Shown here: positions 8,455 to 16,321 of the stretch, piece by piece
How the letters are laid out: each line of letters opens with the position of its first letter
How positions within the stretch are numbered: the stretch's first letter is position 1
NCBI RefSeq assembly: GCF_042094015.1
Contig: NZ_JBELDZ010000003.1
Coordinates: 1-64,000 of the forward strand
Length of the DNA: 64,000 bases
Direction of reading: 5' to 3'
Origin: Aurantibacter sp042094015
GTDB taxonomy: Bacteria; Bacteroidota; Bacteroidia; Flavobacteriales; Flavobacteriaceae
Position numbers and translations under genes: made by a program
The notes under the pieces: model-generated
Seen by the model: the letters and a program-made list of their open reading frames with translations, nothing else
Told to the model about the DNA's origin: nothing
The model's database searches: none

Positions 8455-8898
8455 TTATTTATTTGGCTTTCCTCTTTGCATGGCCTTTTTAATAATAGAT
8501 TTAAAGTCCTTTTTCTGTTGTTCTGTCTCGCAAATTTTTAAAATTGCATTAAAATGATTGAAAGTTATTTTTCCTCTCAAAGACATTTTATAACCCATAC
8601 TGTTTGTTAAACTATCTAATTCTTTAGTAGAATAACCTTCATTTCCAATATTAGTAAACAATTGATCTTTTATTTTTTTTGTTTCTTTAAATATTGATTT
8701 CATTTCATTTTCATGATCTTTATTTAAAGCTTCAAACTTAATCATTTGAGATTCATTAAAATCTAACTGTTTAGCTATAAAACTCCCTGGATTATGTCTT
8801 TCTCCTCTATTATGTTTCTTAAAATGAAGAAACACAAACACAGCATTAGAAATTACTAGAACAATAATAAGTAGATATAGGATACTATTTTTTTTCAT
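8455..8898 (-). CDS. Spy/CnrX-like periplasmic sensor protein (module B)
   Basis: 147 residues with an uncleaved-looking N-terminal membrane anchor (ILYLLIIVLVISNAVFVFLHF, about residues 6-26) and a helical periplasmic part. The segment GSFIAKQLDFNESQMIKFEALNKDH resembles the heavy-metal-sensor/Spy signature (helix with L-x-x-x-Q/E-x-x-K/R-F). Histidines cluster at residues 25-36 (HFKKHNRGERHN), which could bind metal but this is not shown. It is the last gene of the sigma-B operon, starting 2 bp after the small membrane protein. The family is known in metal-resistance (CnrX) and envelope-stress contexts. Confidence 0.78.
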   Translation of the reverse strand: MKKNSILYLLIIVLVISNAVFVFLHFKKHNRGERHNPGSFIAKQLDFNESQMIKFEALNKDHENEMKSIFKETKKIKDQLFTNIGNEGYSTKELDSLTNSMGYKMSLRGKITFNHFNAILKICETEQQKKDFKSIIKKAMQRGKPNK

Positions 8899-8900
8899 TT

Positions 8901-9215
8901 TTAAAACTGAATTAAAGATTCTTCTGATACAGATAAATTATAAGATTCTGAAAACGTATTTAAATCACTATTATAATTAGATTCAGAATAATTATAAATA
9001 GTAACTACATTAATTAAAACAATTGCCATTATAGCTACAAATTGTATTTGAGGCGATAAAAAACGTTCCAAAAGCGTTACTTTTTGTTCTTCTTCTTTAA
9101 AAAGAAGATTTAAAGTACGTTCTTTAAAAAAAGGCGAAACTTTAACGGCAGATATAGTATCTAAACTATTAAATGCTGCTGCTGTTTTTTCTTCAATTTT
9201 TTTTGTTGTTTTCAT
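8901..9215 (-). CDS. Small single-pass membrane protein, putative anti-sigma factor (module B)
   Basis: 104 residues: a cytoplasmic Lys-rich N-terminus, a motif KVSPFFKERTLNLLF (about residues 25-39), one transmembrane helix at about 57-75, and a short Asn/Ser-rich periplasmic tail. I do not recognise a named family. The P-F-F-x-x-R pattern is comparable to the P-x-Y-F motif in the module A counterpart (6331-6801). It lies between an ECF sigma gene (36-bp gap) and a Spy-like gene (2-bp gap), the usual position of an anti-sigma factor in Bacteroidota. Role inferred from position and topology only. Confidence 0.7.
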   Translation of the reverse strand: MKTTKKIEEKTAAAFNSLDTISAVKVSPFFKERTLNLLFKEEEQKVTLLERFLSPQIQFVAIMAIVLINVVTIYNYSESNYNSDLNTFSESYNLSVSEESLIQF

Positions 9216-9251
9216 ATCTCTTTAGATGAAATAAAATTTTAAAACTTGCGT

Positions 9252-9830
9252 TTAGAATTCATTTTTATAAAAATAGTCTAGTTTTTGTTTTAGATTATGC
9301 TTTGCTCTATGCATTAAAGACTCTACTGAATTTATACTTTTCTCTATTATCTCACTAATTTCTTTATAGCTCTTACCGTCGATTTTATGTAACGTAAAAA
9401 CTAACCGTTGTTGCTCCGGTAAAGTATTTATAGCTTTAAAAATAGTTGCAGAAGTTTCTTTTTGTTCTAATACAATACCTGGATGTTTTATATCCGTATG
9501 ATAATTGGTTTTGTCTATAGAAAAATCTTCACTAAATAGAGATTGTAAAAAACCAAAACGCTTTTTAGTTTTATGTTTCCTTATAAACTCCAAGCATTTA
9601 TTAGTTGTTATTCTATAAATCCAAGTAGATAATTTAGAATTTCCTTTAAATTTATGAATAGAATTAAAAACTTCAATAAAAACATCTTGAGCTATATCTT
9701 CAGCATCTTCTGTGTTTGGAACAAAAGATATACATGTAGAAAACACTTTTTGTTGATAATCGTCCAAAAGCTTACTATATGCTTTTGGCGACTTCAAAAT
9801 TAACGCTTCAATGAATTCTGTTTCTGTCAA
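9252..9830 (-). CDS. ECF RNA polymerase sigma factor (module B)
   Basis: A 192-residue ECF sigma, TTG start (MTETEFIEALI). Region 2 at about residues 20-95 includes DAEDIAQDVFIEVFNSIHKF and GNSKLSTWIYRITTNKCLEF; region 4 at about 130-188 includes LPEQQRLVFTLHKIDGKSYKEIS and the helix SINSVESLMHRAKHNLK. Sequence differs clearly from the module A sigma, so the two are not a recent duplication. It is the first gene of a three-gene operon (sigma, membrane protein, Spy-like). A 16-bp perfect palindrome lies 25 bp upstream (9855-9870). No TAnnTTTG box is seen, as expected if transcription is ECF-dependent. Confidence 0.93.
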   Translation of the reverse strand: MTETEFIEALILKSPKAYSKLLDDYQQKVFSTCISFVPNTEDAEDIAQDVFIEVFNSIHKFKGNSKLSTWIYRITTNKCLEFIRKHKTKKRFGFLQSLFSEDFSIDKTNYHTDIKHPGIVLEQKETSATIFKAINTLPEQQRLVFTLHKIDGKSYKEISEIIEKSINSVESLMHRAKHNLKQKLDYFYKNEF

Positions 9831-9854
9831 AAAATATTTTTATTTACTTCTATT

Positions 9855-9870
9855 AACATCTTTAGATGTT
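9855..9870. promoter_or_regulatory. Perfect palindrome upstream of ECF sigma B
   Basis: AACATCT-TT-AGATGTT: 7-bp arms and a 2-bp spacer, 25 bp upstream of the sigma-B start. A related partial copy (CTTTAGATG) occurs at about 9219-9227 in the sigma/anti-sigma gap. It could be an operator for a dimeric regulator; nothing proves this. Confidence 0.35.
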
Positions 9871-9971
9871 TTCATAATAAAAAACTTGTGGGCTAATCCT
9901 GGTTTTTTCTTATTATAATTAAAACTTAATAATTAAGTCTATTTCAAATCACAAGATACACATTAAAAATG

Positions 9972-9979
9972 TACCTTTG
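9972..9979 (+). promoter_or_regulatory. -7 box TACCTTTG upstream of the rRNA methyltransferase
   Basis: Exact TAnnTTTG element, 73 bp before the ATG at 10053, in the 222-bp divergent gap with ECF sigma B. It implies a leader of about 65-70 nt. Confidence 0.5.
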
Positions 9980-10052
9980 TAGGCTTTTAATTATAGCCAA
10001 ACAGCTTAAAATTATTCATTTATAGAATTAATCTTAGCTAAATATAACACTA

Positions 10053-11261
10053 ATGAGATTACACAGAAACTTATGTTTTGCCACAGTAGATGGCTTATTA
10101 TTAATATTTAACGAAGGAAAATACGCAGATAAAGTAGTGCAAACACTTTTAAAGCGTGATAAACGTTGGGGAAGCAGAGATAGAGGTTTTGTAGCAGAAA
10201 CCACTTACGATATAGTAAGATGGAAACGTCTTTACGCAGAAATAGCAGAGGTCAAAGAACCTTTCTCTAGAGATGATATTTGGAGAATGTTTGCTGTTTG
10301 GGCAACTTTAAAAGGAATAAAATTACCAGATTGGAAATATTTTGAAGGAACACCATTAAGACGTATTAAAGGTCGTTTTGATGAATTATCTAAAACTAGA
10401 CGCATAAAACAATCTATTCCTGACTGGATGGATGAGCTAGGCGTAAAAGAGTTAGGAGATAAAGTTTGGTCTAAAGAAATTAACTCTTTAAATCAATTAG
10501 CTCAAGTTATTTTAAGAGTTAATACACTTAAAACAACTAAAGCCAAGTTAAAAGCAGAATTATTTGATTTAGATATTGAAACCGATGAACATAAAGATTA
10601 TCCTGATGCTTTAATTCTTAGAGAAAGAGCTAACGTATTTACTACAGAAGTATTTAAAAAAGGTCATTTTGAAGTTCAAGATGCATCGTCGCAATTAGTT
10701 GCTCCTTTTCTTAATATAAAACCAGGAATGCGAGTAGTAGACACATGTGCTGGAGCTGGAGGAAAAACATTACATCTTGCAGCAATGATGGAAAATAAAG
10801 GCCAAATTATTGCCTTAGATATTTACGATCATAAATTAAAAGAATTGAAACGAAGAGCAAAACGAAATGGCGCTCATAATATTGAACCAAGACATATAGA
10901 CTCTAATAAAGTTATAAAAAAATTATACGATAAAGCAGATGCTGTTTTAATAGATGCTCCTTGTTCGGGTTTAGGTGTATTACGTCGAAATCCTGGTTCT
11001 AAATGGAAACTTCAACCAGAATTTTTAGATCGTATTAGACAAACACAAGAGGAAATCTTAGTGTCATATTCTAAAATGGTTAAACCTGGCGGGCAATTGG
11101 TTTACGCAACTTGTTCTGTTTTACCGTCTGAAAATCAAGATCAAGTTAAAAAATTCTTATCTAAACCGAATGATTTTAGTTTAATAAAAGATAAAAAAGT
11201 TCTATCTTGCGAAGCTGGATTTGATGGTTTTTATATGGCATTACTTCAGCGTAATAAATAA
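10053..11261 (+). CDS. RsmB/NOL1-family 16S rRNA cytosine-C5 methyltransferase
   Basis: A 402-residue SAM-dependent RNA m5C methyltransferase. The catalytic half (about 205-400) has the SAM-binding DTCAGAGGKTLHLA, motif IV DAPCSGLGVLRRNP with the release cysteine, and motif VI YATCSVLPSENQ with the nucleophilic cysteine. The N-terminal half is helical and shorter than in E. coli RsmB, so the enzyme may correspond to an RsmB-like Bacteroidota subgroup; exact target base is not determinable. It probably methylates 16S rRNA in the cytosol. The gene is followed 13 bp later by the secreted endonuclease gene; the two are functionally unrelated. Confidence 0.9.
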   Translation: MRLHRNLCFATVDGLLLIFNEGKYADKVVQTLLKRDKRWGSRDRGFVAETTYDIVRWKRLYAEIAEVKEPFSRDDIWRMFAVWATLKGIKLPDWKYFEGTPLRRIKGRFDELSKTRRIKQSIPDWMDELGVKELGDKVWSKEINSLNQLAQVILRVNTLKTTKAKLKAELFDLDIETDEHKDYPDALILRERANVFTTEVFKKGHFEVQDASSQLVAPFLNIKPGMRVVDTCAGAGGKTLHLAAMMENKGQIIALDIYDHKLKELKRRAKRNGAHNIEPRHIDSNKVIKKLYDKADAVLIDAPCSGLGVLRRNPGSKWKLQPEFLDRIRQTQEEILVSYSKMVKPGGQLVYATCSVLPSENQDQVKKFLSKPNDFSLIKDKKVLSCEAGFDGFYMALLQRNK

Positions 11262-11274
11262 CAAATACAATTAG

Positions 11275-12414
11275 ATGAAAAAAAAATACTTTTTAGTTGC
11301 ACTATTAGGTGCATTTAATATTGCTTTAGCACAAATTCCTGCAGGATATTATAATTCTGCTATTGGATCTGGATATACACTAAAAACACAATTAAAAGAT
11401 ATAATTGATGATAATAATGACGGATTAAGCCCAGAATACCAATCTATTCAATTAAGTTATGGCGATTTATACGATACTTATGAACTATCAGATGTAGATA
11501 TTTATTATGACCATTCTGGTCCTATTCCAGCTTCAAACAAGCCTTTACTTGATATGTATTCTGAAAAACCGTCTGAAGCAGATTCTTATGAATATATTTA
11601 TGGAAGTGCTCAACAAGACGATGGAATGCTTGGGAATGCAGAAGGTCAAAGATTTAATAGAGAACACACCATTCCAAACTCAGTGTTTGGCGGTAGTTTT
11701 CCTGAACGTAGTGATGCGCATTTTGTAATACCAGCGGATAAATACATTAATGCTCAAAGGAACATAACACCTTATGGCGAAACAAATGCAGCAACACAAA
11801 ATTTTACTAACGGCACTAAAATTGGTCCTAGTAGAAACGCAGATTATACATCTGGTTATACAAACACTGTTTTTGAACCAATTGATGAATTTAAAGGTGA
11901 TATTGCAAGAATATATTTTTATTTTGTAACGCGTTACGAAGACGATTTAACAAGTTACGGTTCTTATGATATGTTTGATGGTACAGCAAACCAAGCAATT
12001 GCACAACCTTTTTTAGAAACGCTTTATAATTGGCATATTCAAGATCCTGTATCTCAGCGTGAAATAGATAGAAATAATGCGATTTTTACTCAACATAACA
12101 ACAGAAATCCATTTATTGACAATCCTAGTTATGTATATGAAATTTGGCAGAATGTATTATCAACAAACAACTTTAATTTAGATAATAATTCTGTTTCAAT
12201 TTATCCAAATCCAGTAACAAATAACGTTATAAATATATCTTCAAATAAAAATTTAGATGTAATAATATACAATGTATTAGGTCAAAATATTTTATCAACT
12301 AAAACTACACCAAATGCAAACACTATTAATTTAGAGAATTTAAATTCTGGTGTTTATATAGTAAAATTAAAATCTGATACAGGAACTACTACAAAACAGT
12401 TGATTAAAAAATAA
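11275..12414 (+). CDS. Secreted endonuclease I with T9SS sorting domain
   Basis: 379 residues. Signal peptide MKKKYFLVALLGAFNIALAQ (cleavage about residue 20). Endonuclease I (EndA/NucM family) domain about 25-290, with the catalytic segment FNREHTIPNSVFGG near residues 125-138, followed by ERSDAHFVIPAD and NAQRNITPYGE; this corresponds to the beta-beta-alpha-metal His motif of periplasmic and extracellular DNases. A C-terminal type A sorting domain (about 308-379) starts with SIYPNPV and ends TTKQLIKK, the usual signal for outer-membrane passage through the type IX system. It probably degrades extracellular DNA/RNA for nutrients. A strong terminator follows. Confidence 0.9.
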   Translation: MKKKYFLVALLGAFNIALAQIPAGYYNSAIGSGYTLKTQLKDIIDDNNDGLSPEYQSIQLSYGDLYDTYELSDVDIYYDHSGPIPASNKPLLDMYSEKPSEADSYEYIYGSAQQDDGMLGNAEGQRFNREHTIPNSVFGGSFPERSDAHFVIPADKYINAQRNITPYGETNAATQNFTNGTKIGPSRNADYTSGYTNTVFEPIDEFKGDIARIYFYFVTRYEDDLTSYGSYDMFDGTANQAIAQPFLETLYNWHIQDPVSQREIDRNNAIFTQHNNRNPFIDNPSYVYEIWQNVLSTNNFNLDNNSVSIYPNPVTNNVINISSNKNLDVIIYNVLGQNILSTKTTPNANTINLENLNSGVYIVKLKSDTGTTTKQLIKK

Positions 12415-12433
12415 AAAAACACCTACATAAAAC

Positions 12434-12465
12434 AAAAAAGAGCTTTATTTAAAGCTCTTTTTTTT
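12434..12465 (+). terminator. Intrinsic terminator after endonuclease I
   Basis: AGAGCTTT (12439-12446) pairs with AAAGCTCT (12451-12458) across a 4-nt loop, flanked by A-run and T-run. Confidence 0.88.
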
Positions 12466-12533
12466 GTTTATAACATAGTGAATAAATGAAAAATTAAGTT
12501 TGAAAAATTAGAGGCTATTAATTGTAAAAAAAT

Positions 12534-12541
12534 TAAATTTG
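12534..12541 (+). promoter_or_regulatory. -7 box TAAATTTG upstream of purL
   Basis: Exact TAnnTTTG element 33 bp before the purL start codon. No riboswitch-like structure is visible in the short leader. Confidence 0.5.
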
Positions 12542-12574
12542 CATTATTAATAATCAAACTAAATCATCATATAA

Positions 12575-15500
12575 ATGATTCATTTCTTTGGAAACACAAA
12601 CAGTAAATTATTTGCTGTTCAAACAACAAAAGAATTATCAACCGAAACTATTTCAAAATTATCATGGTTATTTGGCGACCAACCAAAACTTGAACAAGCA
12701 TCTATCGATGCTTTTTTTATTGGCCCAAGAGCAGCTATGATTACACCTTGGAGTACTAACGCTGTAGAAATTACTCAAAATATGGGGATTTCAGACATTG
12801 TTAGAATCGAAGAATTTGAAACCTCATCTGAAGATTTTAAAGATTTCGATCCAATGATTTTTGAAAAATTTAATAGCCTACATCAAGACACATTTACGGT
12901 TAATATTGAGCCCGAAGCTATTTTAAATATTGATGATATATCAGCATATAATAAACAGGAAGGTTTAGCTTTAAGTGACGATGAAGTTGAATATTTAGAA
13001 AGTGTAGCAACTAAAATAGGTCGTTCTTTAACAGATTCTGAAGTCTTTGGATTCTCTCAAGTAAATTCAGAACATTGTCGTCATAAAATTTTTAATGGAA
13101 CTTTTATTATTGATGGAGAAGAAAAAGAAACATCATTATTCAAATTAATCCGTAAAACATCTGAAGTCAATCCAAATAAAATTGTTTCAGCCTATAAAGA
13201 CAATGTAGCGTTTGTAAAAGGTCCTGTTGTAGAACAATTTGCTCCTAAAAGTGCAGATAAGGCTGATTTTTACGAAACTAAAGACTACGAATCTGTAATA
13301 TCTTTAAAAGCAGAAACACATAATTTCCCAACAACCGTAGAACCTTTTAATGGTGCTGCAACTGGTGCTGGTGGAGAAATTAGAGATAGACTTGCAGGAG
13401 GAAAAGGCTCCTTACCTTTAGCTGGAACTGCAGTTTATATGACTTCATATTCTAGATTAGAAGATAACAGACCTTGGGAAAAAGGAATGGAAGAACGCCA
13501 ATGGTTATATCAAACACCAATGGATATTCTAATAAAAGCCTCCAATGGTGCATCAGATTTTGGAAATAAATTTGGTCAGCCATTAATTTGCGGATCTATA
13601 CTTACGTTTGAACACGAAGAAGAAGCTCGTAAATTAGGTTTTGATAAAGTTATAATGCAAGCTGGCGGAATTGGTTACGGTAAAGCTGAACAAGCATTAA
13701 AAGATAAACCAAACACTGACGATAAAATAGTTATTCTTGGTGGAGAAAATTACCGCATTGGTATGGGTGGAGCTGCAGTTTCGTCTGCTGATACTGGTGG
13801 AAATAGTGCCGGTATAGAATTAAATGCTATCCAACGTTCTAACCCAGAAATGCAAAAACGTGCCGCGAATGCAGTTCGTGGAATGGTAGAGAGCAACGAA
13901 AATTTCATTGTTTCTATTCACGATCATGGTGCTGGTGGACATTTAAATTGTTTAAGCGAATTAGTTGAAGAAACTGGCGGTAAAATAGACTTAGATGCTT
14001 TACCTGTTGGAGATCCAACCTTATCTGCCAAAGAAATTATTGGTAACGAATCTCAAGAACGTATGGGATTAGTTATTAGTGAGAAACATATTGGTACGTT
14101 ACAAAAAATTGCAGATAGAGAACGTTCTCCAATGTACACTGTTGGAAATGTGACTGGCGATGATAGATTTACTTTTGAGTCTAAAACTAAAGGCGACAAG
14201 CCAATGGATTTAGCTTTAGAAGATATGTTTGGAAGTTCTCCAAAAACAATAATGGTAGACAAAACCATTAATAGAAACTATAAAGATTTAGATTATAATT
14301 CGGCAAACTTTCACGATTACTTAGACCAAGTATTACAATTAGAAGCAGTTGCTTCTAAAGATTGGTTAACAAACAAAGTAGATAGATGTGTTGGTGGAAA
14401 AGTAGCAAAACAACAATGTGTTGGTCCGTTACAAATTCCGCTTAACAATGTTGGTGTTATGGCTTTAGACTATAACGGAAAAGAAGGCATTGCTACAAGT
14501 ATTGGCCACTCGCCTATTTCAGGACTAATTAATCCAGAAGCTGGAAGTAGAAACTCTATTACTGAAGCATTAACCAATTTAATTTGGGCGCCTTTAAACC
14601 AAGGACTTAAAAATGTATCATTATCAGCAAATTGGATGTGGCCTTGTAAAAATGAAGGTGAAGATGCTCGTTTATATGAGGCTGTAAAAGCAATTTCAGA
14701 GTTTTCTATTGAACTAGGTATTAATGTCCCAACTGGAAAGGATTCGCTTTCTATGAAACAGAAATATCCTAACGAAGACGTTATTTCTCCGGGAACAGTT
14801 ATTATTTCAGCTGCGGCAAACTGTAACGATATTACTAAAATTGTAGAACCTGTTTTACAACCTAATGCAGGAGACATTTATTATATTAATTTATCTCAAG
14901 ACAACTTTAAACTTGGTGGAAGTTCTTTTGCACAAATATTAAATACGATTGGAAAAGAAGCACCTAATGTAAAAAGTGCTACTTATGTAAAAACAGTTTT
15001 TAATACCATTCAGAAATTAATAGTTGATGAGCAAATTGTTGCTGGTCATGATGTTGCTTCTGGTGGATTAATTACAACTTTATTAGAGTTATGTTTTGCT
15101 GATGTTAATTTAGGCGCAGAATTAGATTTATCTGCTTTAAATGAAAAAGATTCTATTAAATTATTATTCTCTGAGAATTCTGGAATTGTAATTCAGTCTA
15201 AAGACGCTTCAATAGAAAACGTTTTATCTGAATCTGGAATAGAATTTTTCAATATTGGAAAAGTAGTTGAGGCTGATTTCTTAAGTATTATTAATAATAA
15301 TGAAGTATTTACATTAACTGTTTCAAGATTAAGAGATGCTTGGTCTAAAACATCATTATTATTAGATAGAAAACAAACAGCAAACAATTTAGCAGATGCT
15401 CGTTTTGAAAACTTTAAAAATCAACCATTAAAATATACATTCCCAGAAAATTTCACAGGAAAACTAAAAGACATCATTGGTACAGCTTCTACAGTAAAAC

Positions 15501-16243
15501 CTAAGGCAGCTATTATTCGTGAGAAGGGATCTAACTCAGAGCGCGAAATGGCAAACGCTATGTACTTAGCTGGTTTTGATGTTAAAGATATACATATGAC
15601 CGATCTAATTTCTGGTCGTGAAAATTTAGAAGACATTCAATTTATTGGAGCTGTTGGTGGATTCTCAAATTCAGATGTTTTAGGATCTGCAAAAGGTTGG
15701 GCTGGTGCATTTAAATATAACGAAAAAGCGAAAACAGCTTTAGAAAACTTCTTTAAAAGAGAAGATACATTATCTGTTGGAATTTGTAATGGTTGCCAGT
15801 TATGGATGGAATTAGATTTAATTAATCCAGAACACGAGCAACATGGAAAAATGATACATAACGATTCTAAAAAACACGAAAGCTCTTTTACTTCTGTTAA
15901 AATTCAAGAAAACAATTCCGTAATGCTATCAAGTTTAGCAGGGACAGAATTAGGTGTTTGGATTTCTCATGGCGAAGGAAAATTTAATTTACCTTACAGT
16001 GAAGAAAAGTATAACATAGTTGCTAAATATGGTTATGCTGGCTATCCAAATAATCCAAATGGTTCTGATTTTAACACCGCAATGTTGTGTGACACCACTG
16101 GAAGACACTTAGTTACAATGCCACATATAGAACGTTCTACGTTTCAATGGAATTGGGCAAACTATCCGAAAAACAGAAAAGACGAAGTCTCGCCTTGGTT
16201 AGAAGCTTTTGTTAACGCTAGAAAATGGATTAAAAACAGTTAA
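12575..16243 (+). CDS. purL: Phosphoribosylformylglycinamidine synthase, single-chain type
   Basis: 1222 residues, the large single-polypeptide FGAM synthase that converts FGAR, glutamine and ATP to FGAM in purine synthesis (cytosol). The N-terminal domain is followed by two AIR-synthase-like halves: QVNSEHCRHKIF near 166-177, KAETHNFPTTVEPFNGAATGAGGEIRD near 247-273, and the second half with PTGKDSLSMKQKYP near 723-736. The C-terminal class I glutaminase domain has the nucleophile in GICNGCQLW (Cys1074) and the His/Glu pair in SHGEGKF (about residue 1135). Length is slightly below E. coli PurL (1295). It has its own promoter and terminator and is not clustered with other pur genes. Confidence 0.97.
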   Translation: MIHFFGNTNSKLFAVQTTKELSTETISKLSWLFGDQPKLEQASIDAFFIGPRAAMITPWSTNAVEITQNMGISDIVRIEEFETSSEDFKDFDPMIFEKFNSLHQDTFTVNIEPEAILNIDDISAYNKQEGLALSDDEVEYLESVATKIGRSLTDSEVFGFSQVNSEHCRHKIFNGTFIIDGEEKETSLFKLIRKTSEVNPNKIVSAYKDNVAFVKGPVVEQFAPKSADKADFYETKDYESVISLKAETHNFPTTVEPFNGAATGAGGEIRDRLAGGKGSLPLAGTAVYMTSYSRLEDNRPWEKGMEERQWLYQTPMDILIKASNGASDFGNKFGQPLICGSILTFEHEEEARKLGFDKVIMQAGGIGYGKAEQALKDKPNTDDKIVILGGENYRIGMGGAAVSSADTGGNSAGIELNAIQRSNPEMQKRAANAVRGMVESNENFIVSIHDHGAGGHLNCLSELVEETGGKIDLDALPVGDPTLSAKEIIGNESQERMGLVISEKHIGTLQKIADRERSPMYTVGNVTGDDRFTFESKTKGDKPMDLALEDMFGSSPKTIMVDKTINRNYKDLDYNSANFHDYLDQVLQLEAVASKDWLTNKVDRCVGGKVAKQQCVGPLQIPLNNVGVMALDYNGKEGIATSIGHSPISGLINPEAGSRNSITEALTNLIWAPLNQGLKNVSLSANWMWPCKNEGEDARLYEAVKAISEFSIELGINVPTGKDSLSMKQKYPNEDVISPGTVIISAAANCNDITKIVEPVLQPNAGDIYYINLSQDNFKLGGSSFAQILNTIGKEAPNVKSATYVKTVFNTIQKLIVDEQIVAGHDVASGGLITTLLELCFADVNLGAELDLSALNEKDSIKLLFSENSGIVIQSKDASIENVLSESGIEFFNIGKVVEADFLSIINNNEVFTLTVSRLRDAWSKTSLLLDRKQTANNLADARFENFKNQPLKYTFPENFTGKLKDIIGTASTVKPKAAIIREKGSNSEREMANAMYLAGFDVKDIHMTDLISGRENLEDIQFIGAVGGFSNSDVLGSAKGWAGAFKYNEKAKTALENFFKREDTLSVGICNGCQLWMELDLINPEHEQHGKMIHNDSKKHESSFTSVKIQENNSVMLSSLAGTELGVWISHGEGKFNLPYSEEKYNIVAKYGYAGYPNNPNGSDFNTAMLCDTTGRHLVTMPHIERSTFQWNWANYPKNRKDEVSPWLEAFVNARKWIKNS

Positions 16244-16260
16244 TTTTCAACAACTTATAA

Positions 16261-16293
16261 AAAAAAGAAGCTATTAAGTAGCTTCTTTTTTTA
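16261..16293 (+). terminator. Intrinsic terminator after purL
   Basis: GAAGCTA (16267-16273) pairs with TAGCTTC (16279-16285), flanked by six A and seven T. Confidence 0.85.
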
Positions 16294-16321
16294 TATTATA
16301 TTTGTATATAACTCAACCATT

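Noticed and set aside
14053..15636. Antisense open frames inside purL
   Set aside because: They have no start context or family similarity and arise from codon bias of the sense gene.
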